Of a stretch of DNA of 64,000 nucleotides, positions 26,210 through 35,735 are shown one piece after another. Position numbers and translations under genes: made by a program. The DNA is taken from the NCBI GenBank assembly GCA_027422505.1, contig JAPQWV010000366.1:124001-188000 (forward strand), written 5' to 3'. Numbering within the stretch: the stretch's first letter is position 1; every line of letters starts with the position of its first letter. Source of the stretch: Craterostigma plantagineum. Taxonomy: Eukaryota > Streptophyta > Magnoliopsida > Lamiales > Linderniaceae. Under the pieces are notes generated by a model. The model had not been told where the DNA came from and did not search any database. It saw nothing but the letters and a program-made list of their open reading frames with translations.

Positions 26210-26943
26210 ACCCTTATTTCTTTTCTCTTTTCAGTTCTTTTTTCTGCAAAATTCGAGCTCCATCCCCGTCGACGAATTTCCGTCTTGTAGACCACCTCCT
26301 TCCGCTCGTTCCGGCGCCGGACAACCATCGACGAGCCTCTTGAAAGTTGGGTTCTTGATTTTGGGTCATAATTTTGTCAGGTAGTCTTTTTCTTTTGCAA
26401 AGGGTTTGGTTAGTCGATTTTACGCATTTGTTCAAGGTTTAGCCCAAATCCGGGAGCTCAATGCGCTCCAAGAGCTCGATATAAGGGTGGAATGTTAGGA
26501 TTTGGTAGTTATTGAGGCTAATCCATCGAGATTTTGGATTTTTTTAAGAACTGTTACGACGTACCATTTGTTATGTATATTACGTACCATTGTTTGTTGT
26601 TTTACCGTACCTAAATATATTATGTGATACAGTCCGATTGGACATTTATGTTATGCAGTATCTTTGTGTATTTATATTACGTACCAAGTAACCTGTCTAT
26701 ATGGTACCAAAATGTCCTATTATGCAGTACCAATCTAAATTATACAACGTACCATTTATAAAGGTTGTCATATTATCTGAAAATATAGCATCCGCAAATT
26801 TGGTTGGTGGCGGGACGTTATTTGCAATGTGTGAGTATAAAAGGGAGTCTTCCTTACTATTAATCACGAAGCAACGACGCTTATCGATATATACGTATCC
26901 CTCCAAAGAAGGTGGTCGATTATCGATTCCCGGCATGCCAGTC
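26210..26943. other. MULE-2 interior, left part: exon-like and GTACC-rich sequence
   Basis: 26214-26435 is less AT-rich and open on the minus strand (73 codons), but I do not recognise a product; it may be a captured gene fragment. From 26550 to 26760 GTACC/GGTACC words recur every 20-40 bp. The stretch 26697-26938 is open on both strands without known homology. The Sirevirus insertion site CAGTC is at 26939-26943. Confidence 0.4.
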
Positions 26944-27249
26944 TGTTGGCCCTTATTTTACCAAACAAGGATCAAAAGATTGGTTTGAATGTGTAAAACG
27001 TGAAGAACACCTTGAGTGTGTGTGTTAGTGTGTGTTTTCTTAATCTAACGTACAAGGTGGCTTACCTTTCAATACTTTTGATAAAAACCCTAATTAGGGT
27101 TATTTGGGCTTTATATACCACACTTGATTGGTATATTAAAGCCCAATACAAAACTATGACTAAATATCATAAGTTACCCCAAACTATTACAACCCAACAC
27201 ATTAACCCAAGATTACATAATTAAAGGATGCTATAAAATATTCCTAACA
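26944..27249 (-). repeat. 3' LTR of the Sirevirus (306 bp)
   Basis: On the plus strand runs from TGTTGGCCC to TCCTAACA, so on the coding (minus) strand it begins TGTTAGGA and ends GGGCCAACA. It differs from the other LTR only at 27118 (C here, T at 39787). TATA-like TATATAAA lies at 27110-27117 on the minus strand. Confidence 0.95.
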
Positions 27250-27260
27250 ATCTCCCCCTT
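27250..27260 (-). promoter_or_regulatory. Polypurine tract of the Sirevirus
   Basis: Minus strand AAGGGGGAGAT directly before the 3' LTR start TGTTAG. It primes plus-strand DNA synthesis in LTR retrotransposons. It overlaps the ORF2 stop codon (27259-27261). Confidence 0.9.
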
Positions 27261-29490
27261 AGCATCCTTTTTGCTTTGATGTCCTTTGCGTCTTCTTCTT
27301 CTTGGGTTTCTCCACATCGTCAATCGATTTCCTGAGTCCAAGTCTGAACTCGTAAGATCGTATCGTTCGTCGTAAGGATAATCGATCGCTGATGATGTTG
27401 ATCAGCTTCTCGTACTTCTCCTGGGCTTCTGCTTCTTCGTTCCTTAGCTTCTCCAGAATCCATTCGAGTTTCACCCGAATAATTAGTAGCGTCCCATCGC
27501 TGAATTTGGCAATCTTGCATGCTTTCATCAGCCTCTTTTCTCCTTTGTAATTGGTGTAGACCACCGATGGATCGTCGTCATCATTGATTATGTGGCCGTC
27601 ACCAAGACTTGAGTCAGGGACTTCGAAGGATGGCTTCGTGAGATTCACCCTTTTCATGTTGCTTTCCACCGCCGTTTGAAGATCGTGAGTCGAATTGAAC
27701 TTGATTTGGCGCATCATAAATCGCTTAAGAGCAACATAACCTACTTTCAAGTCTGGATTCTGGAGTGTTCCAAGAAATCTGAAGCTGAACAGTATCCGAT
27801 CAACATCTTCACCTCGGATGTAGGAGAGATCGCCTTCAGTCAGTTCCTCAACCGTTCCATCTTCTCGCTGCACTTTGTAGATTGGAAACTCATAGTAGTC
27901 GAGACGACCTCGCCGAACTCCCAAGATCTTGCTGATTCTGGGCTTTTCCTTCTCTTCTCTTCTAAGAACGTTAACATCTGTATCTTTTGCTCTCCACACA
28001 AGCCCTCTACGAAGAGAGAGCAAGTATCGTACAGCAGTTGGTCTAGGAAGATGAGTTAGGCCTCTTAGACTCAGCTCGTCTAGCTTCTTGATCCTATCCT
28101 CCTTCCTCCAAATCCTTCTCCGTATCTCTTCTTGATATGGAGCTATCACTTTGACATTTTCCCACGGCGGAGTCTGTTCTTTCCTTATCTTCGACTTCGA
28201 GGGGGGGCACTCCTTATCGACTACAACGTGTTTGAGAAGCTCTGGAAGTTCTGGAATGTCTGCTTCGTAATCTTCACCTTCTTGGAGCTCATCATCGTCG
28301 ATAAGTGCTAGGTCAACATTTGCCTTCATCAAGAAGTATCTGGCGTTGTCCAGTAATCCCTTGGCCAAGGCTGGATGCATCGGCTTTGTTAACCAATCGT
28401 CGTTGAAGATGTACTTCTCTACCGCTGAGTGTGGGTTGTAAAGTGTTTCGAGAGATAGAGTAGGTGAGGATGGAGGATCAGAGGGAGTTCTTGGGTTTGT
28501 AAGGCTAGGTAGTGATGGACTCACGGTTGATGAGGCGATCGTTTGGGTTGTATTGGTAGTAGTTCGGGTAGATTTTCTGGTTTGGGTGGGTGTAGGTGGT
28601 TTTGTTCTGGTGGATGTTCGGGTGGTTCTAGGTTGTGGTTGTGGCTGCGACGGAGGCCCTGTCCCTTGTGTCTTCTCCCCCTCGGGACGATCCCCACCGT
28701 CAGGATCGTCACGTGATTGTCTGGATGACTGGGCCTCGCTGGAGTTAGGCGGGTTGAAAGGAAGCTCCAGACGTCTGAGGACTTCCGCTTCATATGCAGT
28801 GAGCGTCGGTGCGGAACGGAGTCGGGCCAGTAGAACGTCGATCAGTTCTAGAATGGGTACGTTCCACGGTCCTTCCTCAGTGCCAGGAGTTTGGTCCGGT
28901 TGTGAGATTTGGACTTCGGTGACGGGGGCTTTGCCTTTGTCTCGAGTGGATGTCCCAATTGCGTTGTACACTTGGGCCATGATTGTGTCCTCGAGTCCTT
29001 TTGCAAACTCTGTGAGCCGCTCAATTAGCCTGTCCTCCGTCACGAACGGGGAAAGTAACCGGACGGAGTCACTGAGACGTTCCGTCGTCACAACATCAGT
29101 AGAGGGTACTGATGTGCCGCCCGTTTGCACAGGACTTAAACCGAGGCCACGGAGGCTCATCGTTGACATCAAAGCTGAGACGAACTCAGATTGATGGCCC
29201 AAGGTCGTAGCTGCAGTGATGTTGACTACGTTGGGACTTCCGCTGTGTTCCGTACTAGACTCTAGTACGGAGACATCATATAGCGTTCGGTCTAGATCAC
29301 TAAGATCTAGAGATGCAGAGTCTATTGGTAGTGTCCTAGAAAGGGAAGAAATTATGGAGGGTGAGGGCACTAGACTCGTAGTGATCAAGGAAGGTGCAGT
29401 CTGAGGCGGAGTACTGCTTGTTACATCAACCATCTCCGAGCGAGGTGGTGATGAATGACGTGGCACCTCGTGAGTATGTGAAACAATCAT
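27259..29490 (-). CDS. Sirevirus accessory ORF2 (743 aa), function unknown
   Basis: Intact 743-codon frame. N-terminal about 190 residues are Ser/Thr-rich. Residues about 190-380 include a Pro/Thr/Arg-rich, low-complexity linker. A conserved middle block contains VEKYIFNDDWLTKPMHPALA and DDELQEGEDYEADIPELPEL. The C-terminal part is charged and helix-prone with RLSLRRTIRSYEFRLGLRKS, then a Lys-rich tail (KPKKKKTQRTSKQKGC). The middle and C-terminal blocks are shared with the degenerate copies at 1-2229 and 8843-11422. The start ATG overlaps the stop of ORF1 as ATGA. No enzyme motif or membrane segment seen. Confidence 0.8.
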   Translation of the reverse strand: MIVSHTHEVPRHSSPPRSEMVDVTSSTPPQTAPSLITTSLVPSPSIISSLSRTLPIDSASLDLSDLDRTLYDVSVLESSTEHSGSPNVVNITAATTLGHQSEFVSALMSTMSLRGLGLSPVQTGGTSVPSTDVVTTERLSDSVRLLSPFVTEDRLIERLTEFAKGLEDTIMAQVYNAIGTSTRDKGKAPVTEVQISQPDQTPGTEEGPWNVPILELIDVLLARLRSAPTLTAYEAEVLRRLELPFNPPNSSEAQSSRQSRDDPDGGDRPEGEKTQGTGPPSQPQPQPRTTRTSTRTKPPTPTQTRKSTRTTTNTTQTIASSTVSPSLPSLTNPRTPSDPPSSPTLSLETLYNPHSAVEKYIFNDDWLTKPMHPALAKGLLDNARYFLMKANVDLALIDDDELQEGEDYEADIPELPELLKHVVVDKECPPSKSKIRKEQTPPWENVKVIAPYQEEIRRRIWRKEDRIKKLDELSLRGLTHLPRPTAVRYLLSLRRGLVWRAKDTDVNVLRREEKEKPRISKILGVRRGRLDYYEFPIYKVQREDGTVEELTEGDLSYIRGEDVDRILFSFRFLGTLQNPDLKVGYVALKRFMMRQIKFNSTHDLQTAVESNMKRVNLTKPSFEVPDSSLGDGHIINDDDDPSVVYTNYKGEKRLMKACKIAKFSDGTLLIIRVKLEWILEKLRNEEAEAQEKYEKLINIISDRLSLRRTIRSYEFRLGLRKSIDDVEKPKKKKTQRTSKQKGC

Positions 29491-30671
29491 CTGTTGGGAG
29501 ATGATTGAGTGCTGGGGAGGGTAGTTTGCGCGATTGGACCCGATGTCGCGACTTCTACTCGGGGGAAGACAAGGTCATCCCCTGTACCTATGGGCTCAGT
29601 CCGGCTTATTAGTGGAGTAGTTGGTTGCAGAGGACGGTCGTGTTTTTGCTTTGTACGCCGTTCTTGTTGTCCTCCTCGGTCATCCCCTTTGGTTTTGCGC
29701 TTTCGTTTAGGCTGTGGGGATGAGGTGCTTCCTAGACCTACATTTGGCTGTGGGGGTTGGCTTGTCCCTGGGTTAGGTTCAACTGGGTTTTGTTGAGCCA
29801 TGGGGACGTCGTCAAGGTTGTTGGCGCGTATATACTTGCGTAGCTCCGGCTCATTTGGATCGAGGAGGCCAATTAAATAGTCTGGGATGATCATGGCCTC
29901 CTGATCGATTTTGCTCTTCGTCGATTGGATTTTGATGAGCTTCGGAGACTGATAACCCTCGTCTCTCGGGCGGCGTTCGATTTCGGGATGAAGATCCACA
30001 AAATGTTGGACAATGACGGGCAGCCACCGTAAGTAAGGAAGCACGGGCTTCGTTGCTCCAAGGCCTCGCCTTCGCAGTTGATCGAGGACGTCGGACCAGA
30101 TGAGTTGGGCGACATCATAATTTTTGTTGAAGACGATCCCGTGGAAGATAAGCATGATGTTCCGGTTGCACTTGTCGGACCCTGAGTGCTTTGGCGAGAG
30201 GCACTTGTTGACAATGAGAAATAGAGTCCGCCATGGTGCAGGGATGTCTTTGGCAGTGAATTCAGGTAAATGTATGGTGTTTTGGGCGTTAGGTTTGTGG
30301 CCCATGAATAGGAAGTCCCTGATTAGGTCCTCGTTGGAGGGATGGGGATCATATACGAGGGAATGAGGCAGGTTGAGTGTGGAGCGGAGAACGGAAGGGG
30401 TAAAGACAACTATAGTGTTGTCGATTTTGGCGGAAAGAGTGGTAATTTTGGGGTTATTGGTTGGTTTTTGAAGAGTGGACCAGAATTGTTGTACATATAC
30501 TTCAGGGACTACCTCGGTGATGTTTAGGGCGGTTCTTAGGGGGTGGTTTGCAAGGATCTTAATAATGATAGGATCTGGGCACGAGGTATTATCAAAGTCA
30601 AGTTGAAGGTTGTTGGGTGTCCTCTGTGCCCAGTCCTTGGAGGCGAAAATCTCATCAATTTGTCTCACCAT
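29487..30671 (-). CDS. Sirevirus accessory (env-like region) ORF1 (394 aa)
   Basis: The start MVRQIDEIFASKDWAQRTP at 30671 is chosen over an upstream in-frame ATG at 30929 because a splice-acceptor-like TTTTATCTTGCAG ends 10 nt before it and the upstream part is non-coding-like. It contains PWRTLFLIVNKCLSPKHSGS, DVAQLIWSDVLDQL and PYLRWLPVIVQHFVDLHPEI, homologous to the lineage-B ORF1. The C-terminal about 110 residues are Pro/Gly/Arg-rich with KRKRKTKGDD, a possible nuclear-localisation-type basic cluster. Family function is unknown. Confidence 0.8.
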   Translation of the reverse strand: MVRQIDEIFASKDWAQRTPNNLQLDFDNTSCPDPIIIKILANHPLRTALNITEVVPEVYVQQFWSTLQKPTNNPKITTLSAKIDNTIVVFTPSVLRSTLNLPHSLVYDPHPSNEDLIRDFLFMGHKPNAQNTIHLPEFTAKDIPAPWRTLFLIVNKCLSPKHSGSDKCNRNIMLIFHGIVFNKNYDVAQLIWSDVLDQLRRRGLGATKPVLPYLRWLPVIVQHFVDLHPEIERRPRDEGYQSPKLIKIQSTKSKIDQEAMIIPDYLIGLLDPNEPELRKYIRANNLDDVPMAQQNPVEPNPGTSQPPQPNVGLGSTSSPQPKRKRKTKGDDRGGQQERRTKQKHDRPLQPTTPLISRTEPIGTGDDLVFPRVEVATSGPIAQTTLPSTQSSPNR

Positions 30672-30694
30672 TGTGGTCGATCTGCAAGATAAAA
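30672..30694 (-). promoter_or_regulatory. Splice-acceptor-like site upstream of ORF1
   Basis: Minus strand reads GCTTTTATCTTGCAG then ATCGACCACA and ATG. This is a good plant 3' splice-site match and could create a subgenomic mRNA for ORF1/ORF2, as in retroviral env expression. Inference only. Confidence 0.45.
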
Positions 30695-31168
30695 GCATTG
30701 GATTAGTGAAAATTAACCATTTTGACTTAGAAAGCATACAAAAGTTGTGCAATTCGTTGTTAAGCATGTTAGGACTTAGAAAATTTTGGCAAAAATTTGG
30801 CAACAATTGAAATTGAATTAAGTGAGCGGCGAAAGTGCCAATTTGAATTGATTTTGAGTTTCGATCAAAGATGAGTATCGTGCGATAAATTTGATTTGGA
30901 CTGTGGTTTCGATCGAAAGTGATGTTCAATTAAGATAAATTCGGTGAAGGTGAAATTATAACAAGTTTCGATCGAAAGCCATATTTAATTCGTATAAGTG
31001 CGGCGAAAGAGTGAATCAATTCAGTTTCGATCGATTCAATTGAGCCTGGAGTTTCGATCGATCAATTGAGTCTTGAGTTTCGATCGAAACTGTGGAATAG
31101 TGGTGTCGATCGATTGAAATTAATAATGTCTTCAGTTTCGATCGAAACTGTGAAAAATTGAAATGCTC

Positions 31169-31325
31169 TTTCGATCGAAACTGCCGACAAATTGAATTGC
31201 CCTGTTTCGATCGAAACTGTGATAAATTGAATTGCCCTGTTTCGATCGAAACTGTGATAAATTGAATTGCCCTGTTTCGATCGAAACTGTGATAAATTGA
31301 ATTGCCCTGTTTCGATCGAAACTGT
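31169..31325 (-). repeat. 35-bp tandem repeat carrying the TTTCGATCGAAA palindrome
   Basis: Units begin at 31204, 31239, 31274 and 31309, with an imperfect one before; each holds GTTTCGATCGAAACTGTGAT and then AAATTGAATTGCCCT. Complete copies are identical. Confidence 0.9.
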
Positions 31326-31749
31326 AAAACCCTAGAAAAGCGACGATTTGAAAACATAAAATAAGAAAAATTTTCAGTAACAATCGATCGATTGGAATGT
31401 GAAATTGAAGAAAGAGAGTAGTTTCGAGCGAATCTAGGCGATTTGAAAACACATTAAGACAATGATTCGCTCGAACACACGCAGTCCTAATCTGCGTAAC
31501 CTGCACGAATGAGAAAAAAATTAGTTTAGGACAGTAGATGAAGCATTTTTCCTTACCAATGAGGGATTTGGAGTTGCAAAAACGCGGAAAAACAGAGTAA
31601 GACAGTGATGAGTTCGTGTGCGATTTCAGAGAGGGTTTATGAGTAAGTTTGAGAATCGATGAAGAAGAAGTGTTTCGGGCGAAACTCTATTTAAATAAGT
31701 AGTCTCAGTTTCGCCGAGAAAAATTGTGAAGAGTCAATTTTGATTTCGA

Positions 31750-31935
31750 TCGATTGAAATGAGTTTCGAGCGAAAGTCAGTTTCGCCGAGAGAAATGTCA
31801 AAGGATTTAAAAATCAATTGCAATCGTAGTGTGTTTCGAGCGAAAGTCAGTTTCGCCGAGATAATTGTCAAAGGATGTAAAAAATCAATTTCAATCGAAG
31901 TGTGTTTCGAGCGAAAGTCAGTTTCGCCAAGAAAC
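31750..31935 (-). repeat. About 72-bp tandem repeat with GTTTCGAGCGAAAGTC and GTTTCGCCGAGA
   Basis: Three imperfect units (starting about 31757, 31829 and 31901), each combining GTTTCGAGCGAAAGTCAG with TTTCGCCGAGA and TGTCAAAGGAT. Non-coding. Confidence 0.75.
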
Positions 31936-32134
31936 TAATAAATCAAGAATTAAAGCTCAGTTTCGATCGAAACTTGTTGAGTACAATTGGCAAATCAATT
32001 TGAAAGGGTTTCGATCGATATGCAGTTTCGCCGAGAAATAATTGTGATAATTGAAATTTTTGAATAATTGTAATTTCGATAGAAATTTAAGGAGTTTCAC
32101 CATACTATATAATTTAAATTTGATGAGAAATCAC

Positions 32135-32250
32135 AAAACTCCCCCTAGATTGTGCGAACCATTTCATGACTCCCCCTAAATTAGTGCTTAAAAATGAAAG
32201 ACTCCCCCTACATTCATGCATAGATTTTTATTAGTCTCCCCCTAGATATA
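32135..32250 (-). promoter_or_regulatory. Four internal polypurine tracts just downstream of pol
   Basis: Minus-strand AGGGGGAG(T/A) motifs at about 32138-32150, 32169-32180, 32201-32211 and 32235-32245 repeat the core of the true PPT at 27250-27260. Multiple PPT-like tracts near the pol/3'-region boundary have been described for Sireviruses. They could act as extra plus-strand primers. Confidence 0.7.
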
Positions 32251-32359
32251 ATAGTAGGATTTTTACCATTCATAACAGATAGAGAAAAATTAAATGATCT
32301 ATTTACACAATATCAGGTTCATGTAGGGACAATCGATCATGTCTTATGGTTCAACAAGC

Positions 32360-33241
32360 CTAAGCTAGATACCAAGAATTGGAATCGCTTTCATCCAATG
32401 CCTTAGTAAATAAGTCAGCAAGTTGAAGATCGGTGTGGACAAAATGCATTTCGATTGTACCTTGTTCCACATGTTCCTTAATAAAGTGATATCTAATATC
32501 TATATGTTTTGTGCGTGAATGATGTACTGGATTACTTGTTATAGCTATAGCACTTTTAGAATCACTAAAAATTGGGATATGATTTAACGTTATGCCAAAA
32601 TCTCGCAGCTGGGTTCTCATCCACAAGATTTGTGAGCAGCAACTCGCAGCAGCGACATATTCTGCCTCTGCTGTCGATGTTGAGACACAATTTTGCTTTC
32701 GAGATGACCAGCTTACGAGTTTACCCCCAAGAAATTGAGCGGCTCCAGAAGTGCTTTTTCTGTCCAGCTTGCATCCTGCGTAATCAGCATCTGTGTATCC
32801 TACGAGTTCAAAGCTTGATTCCATCGGGTACCATAGACCTAGATTCGGAGTTCCCTTGAGATATTTGAAAATTCGCTTGACCGCGAGCATGTGAGATTCC
32901 TTTGGATCAGCTTGAAAGCGTGCACAGAGACATGTGGCGAACATGATATCAGGTCTACTTGATGTAAGATAGAGCAAGGATCCTATCATGCCTCGATAAG
33001 TTGTCTGATTAACAGTTTTTCCTGAGGAATCTGCATCAAGTTTGCATGAGGTAGACATTGGAGTCATGGCAGTATTTGAGTTGTCCAAGTTGTACTTCTT
33101 GAATATGTCGTGAATGTACTTGGATTGACTTATGAAGATTCCATCGTGAAGCTGTTTAACCTGAAGTCCTAAGAAGAAATTTAGTTCACCCATCATGCTC
33201 ATTTCGAATTTCTGCTTCATTAGATCCCCAAGTTCCTGCAC
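32360..33241 (-). CDS. Sirevirus pol C-terminal part: RT thumb/connection and RNase H
   Basis: 293-codon open frame containing [57 protein letters not shown] and TAEAEYVAA, typical Copia RT tail and RNase H, ending after DLFTKALDE. It is out of frame with the upstream pol part by one deleted base near 33235-33245, so its ATG is not a natural start. Confidence 0.85.
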   Translation of the reverse strand: MQELGDLMKQKFEMSMMGELNFFLGLQVKQLHDGIFISQSKYIHDIFKKYNLDNSNTAMTPMSTSCKLDADSSGKTVNQTTYRGMIGSLLYLTSSRPDIMFATCLCARFQADPKESHMLAVKRIFKYLKGTPNLGLWYPMESSFELVGYTDADYAGCKLDRKSTSGAAQFLGGKLVSWSSRKQNCVSTSTAEAEYVAAASCCSQILWMRTQLRDFGITLNHIPIFSDSKSAIAITSNPVHHSRTKHIDIRYHFIKEHVEQGTIEMHFVHTDLQLADLFTKALDESDSNSWYLA

Positions 33242-35460
33242 ATTCGTGAGTCTGTAGACCCGAATATGATGTCGTCAACGTAGATCTGTACTAGCATTAT
33301 TTCCGATCCGTCCTTCTTGATAAAAAGAGTCGTATCTATCTTTCCTTTTGTGAAACCAGATGAGATGAGAAAATCCGAGAGGACCTCGTACCAGGCTCTG
33401 GGAGCTTGTTTAAGTCCATAGAGAGCTTTGTCTAGTTTGTAGACGTGGTCTGGGCGTTGTTCGTCTACAAAACCTTCAGGCTGGGATACAAAAACTTCTT
33501 CTTTTAGTATTCCGTTGAGGAATGCAGTTTTGACATCCATCTGGTAGACTGTGAAATTCTTGTGTGCAGCGAAAGCTAAGAATATTCGGATGGCTTCTAT
33601 TCTTGCGACTGGAGCATATGTCTCGTCATAGTCGATTCCTTCTTGTTGATTGTAACCTTTTGCCACCAGCCTTGCTTTATTCCGGATAACGACTCCTTGC
33701 TCGTCTCTTTTGTTCTTAAACACCCATTTAGTACCTATAATGGTTTTCCCAGCTGGTCTAGGTACAAGATTCCAAACTTTCAACCTCTCAAACTGATTGA
33801 TTTCCTCCTGTATTGCAATTATCCAGTCTGGATCTGCAAGTGCTTCAGCTACTTTACTGGGTTCCTTTTGACTGAGAAAGCAAGAATAGAGGCTTTCGTT
33901 TATCGTTGAGGCTCGAGTGGTGACTCCAGCGGAAGGATCTCCAATTATTTGAGAGTTTGGGTGGGCTCGAGTCCACTTTCTGGTACTAGGCTGTGAAGAT
34001 CCAGCTGTGTTTGTATCATATGTCGTTTCTCCACCTTGATCAGCCTGATGTTCTATTTCTTCTCCAGGTTGTGGTATTACTGACTCTCCTGAAGAAATTT
34101 CTATTGTTGTATCATAAGGCTGAGGAGTTTCAGCGCCTGAGCTGGATATGATTTCTGTATCTGTTGGAGGTTCACTATCATCATCAAGGTGAAGATTTTC
34201 CATCGTAGGAGGGGTATTGTCATTATTAGGCTCCGCATAATCAATATTTTCTTGTACCGCAGATGTTGTTGGAGCATTGTGTGGTGTCGGCTTTGGGAAG
34301 AGATCTTCAAATAAGAGATCAAGTTCCATGTCACTTAACGCCTTTGTTTTTGAAGATTCTCCCATAGAGGAAGTGCTAGGTTGATCCTTTGTTAATTCTC
34401 GTAGAAGTCCTGGTTCTGGACTGATTTGTGCAGAAACGACACGGTCTACTTCATCAAACGTTACGTTTATGCTTTCCATAACAGATCTTTTCTCTTTGAG
34501 GTATATGCGATAGGCTTTTGATGTTGTTGAGTATCCCACCAGTATGCCTTCGAATGCTTTTGGGTCAAGTTTGCCTCTGTCTTCACGATCATTTGCCACA
34601 TAACACTTGCACCCAAAAACTTTCAGGAATGAGACGTCTGGCACTCTACGATTTATCAACTCATAGGGTGTCCTATTGAACCTCTTGTGAAGTGAGCCAC
34701 GATTTTGAGTGAAACAAGCTGTGTTCATTGCTTCGGCCCACAAGAAGTGAGGTAATCCAGAGTGAATGAGGAGTGTACGAGTTGCTTCAACTAAGGTTCT
34801 GTTTTTGCGTTCCACTACCCCATTTTGTTGAGGTGTTTTGGCTGCTGCGAACTGTTGGGTGATTCCAAGTGATGCATAGAAGTCACTGAGTTTTCTGTTC
34901 TTGAATTCTGTCCCATTATCAGTTCTGATGATTTGTACACTCAGTTGGTGGAGGTTTTGAGCGGTTTTGATGAACTCAATGATTAGACCTGGAGTTTCAT
35001 CCTTGGTTCTCAGAAATTTAGTCCATGTGTAGCGTGAGAAATCATCCACTATGACTAACACATATTTCCGCCCATTAATGGTCTGAGTGCGCATGGGTCC
35101 ACACAGATCCATATGAATGAGTTCGAGAGGTTTGGAAGTCGAGGCTATGTGTTTGGTCCGGTGGGAGGCTTTCCTTATCTTTCCCATTTCACACGCTGAG
35201 CAAAGATGCTCTTTGTGATATCTGAACGAGGGAAGCCCTTTTACCAAGTTTTCTGATCTCAGTTTGTTTAGGTCTTTGAAGTTGAGATGGGAAAGTCTCT
35301 GATGCCAGAGATCGTTCTGATGTAGAGATGCTCGAGAAATAAGGCATGTCGGTCGAACAGTCTTCAGATCAATGGAGTAAAGATTCGTCTTTCTGTGACC
35401 AGTGAGTAGCTCTCTTCCATTGATATCTGTGACACTACATTTGTTGGTCTCGAAGTTCAC
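33220..35460 (-). CDS. Sirevirus pol part: integrase and reverse transcriptase
   Basis: 746-codon open frame. The integrase zinc-binding HHCC region ([20 protein letters not shown]) comes first, then the DDE core ([30 protein letters not shown]). Then an acidic, Pro/Ser-rich linker and Copia RT from [20 protein letters not shown], with [11 protein letters not shown] and the catalytic YVDD at about 33282-33271. Domain order PR-IN-RT-RH defines Copia. Both ends are set by one-base deletions, so this is a segment of one polyprotein. Confidence 0.9.
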   Translation of the reverse strand: MNFETNKCSVTDINGRELLTGHRKTNLYSIDLKTVRPTCLISRASLHQNDLWHQRLSHLNFKDLNKLRSENLVKGLPSFRYHKEHLCSACEMGKIRKASHRTKHIASTSKPLELIHMDLCGPMRTQTINGRKYVLVIVDDFSRYTWTKFLRTKDETPGLIIEFIKTAQNLHQLSVQIIRTDNGTEFKNRKLSDFYASLGITQQFAAAKTPQQNGVVERKNRTLVEATRTLLIHSGLPHFLWAEAMNTACFTQNRGSLHKRFNRTPYELINRRVPDVSFLKVFGCKCYVANDREDRGKLDPKAFEGILVGYSTTSKAYRIYLKEKRSVMESINVTFDEVDRVVSAQISPEPGLLRELTKDQPSTSSMGESSKTKALSDMELDLLFEDLFPKPTPHNAPTTSAVQENIDYAEPNNDNTPPTMENLHLDDDSEPPTDTEIISSSGAETPQPYDTTIEISSGESVIPQPGEEIEHQADQGGETTYDTNTAGSSQPSTRKWTRAHPNSQIIGDPSAGVTTRASTINESLYSCFLSQKEPSKVAEALADPDWIIAIQEEINQFERLKVWNLVPRPAGKTIIGTKWVFKNKRDEQGVVIRNKARLVAKGYNQQEGIDYDETYAPVARIEAIRIFLAFAAHKNFTVYQMDVKTAFLNGILKEEVFVSQPEGFVDEQRPDHVYKLDKALYGLKQAPRAWYEVLSDFLISSGFTKGKIDTTLFIKKDGSEIMLVQIYVDDIIFGSTDSRMCRNLGI

Positions 35461-35735
35461 TTTGTAGCCTTTGTGCAGAAACGACCTATGCTGAATAAAT
35501 TGTAGCTCAGTCCTTCGACGTAGGATACTCCTTTGATGGTTAGCCTGTCATGGATGAGATCACCGGTTCCTAGCATGGATGCAGATTGACCGTTACCGAA
35601 GTAGACCTTCCCGATGAATCCTTCAGAGAAGTTGCTCAACAGCTCTTTGTTTCCAGTCATGTGTGAGGAGCAACCTGAATCTAAGTACCACACATGAAGG
35701 ACCTGCAAAAAGATCAAGTAAGTTTTGGCACCCAT
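35457..35735 (-). CDS. Sirevirus protease segment
   Basis: 92-codon frame with the aspartic protease core [13 protein letters not shown] and [19 protein letters not shown], the usual Copia protease landmarks. It overlaps the end of gag by 22 nt in the -1 frame and is cut from integrase by a one-base deletion near 35480. Confidence 0.85.
   Translation of the reverse strand: MGAKTYLIFLQVLHVWYLDSGCSSHMTGNKELLSNFSEGFIGKVYFGNGQSASMLGTGDLIHDRLTIKGVSYVEGLSYNLFSIGRFCTKATK
35696..35714 (-). promoter_or_regulatory. Splice-acceptor-like TGATCTTTTTGCAG at gag/pol junction
   Basis: Right after the gag stop the minus strand reads TGATCTTTTTGCAG then GTCCTTCATGTGTGG, where the protease coding begins. It fits a 3' splice site. 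Alternatives for pol expression are -1 frameshifting in the 22-nt overlap, or a one-base deletion in a formerly continuous frame. Confidence 0.4.

Larger units (their letters stand above)
30695..32134 (-). repeat. Palindrome-rich non-coding region between pol and ORF1
   Basis: At least a dozen GTTTCGATCGAAA(C) palindromes plus variants GTTTCGAGCGAAA, GTTTCGGGCGAAAC and GTTTCGCCGAGAAA, spaced tens of bp apart from about 30900 to 32060. No gene. The same motif family fills the leader between PBS and gag (38.85-39.3 kb). Confidence 0.85.

Noticed and set aside
29487..30671. Calling ORF1 a retroviral-type envelope glycoprotein
   Set aside because: No signal peptide, transmembrane anchor or cleavage site is visible; only its position is env-like.
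31169..31325. Regular 35-bp repeats that look CRISPR-like
   Set aside because: There are no unique spacers; copies are directly tandem, inside a plant retrotransposon.
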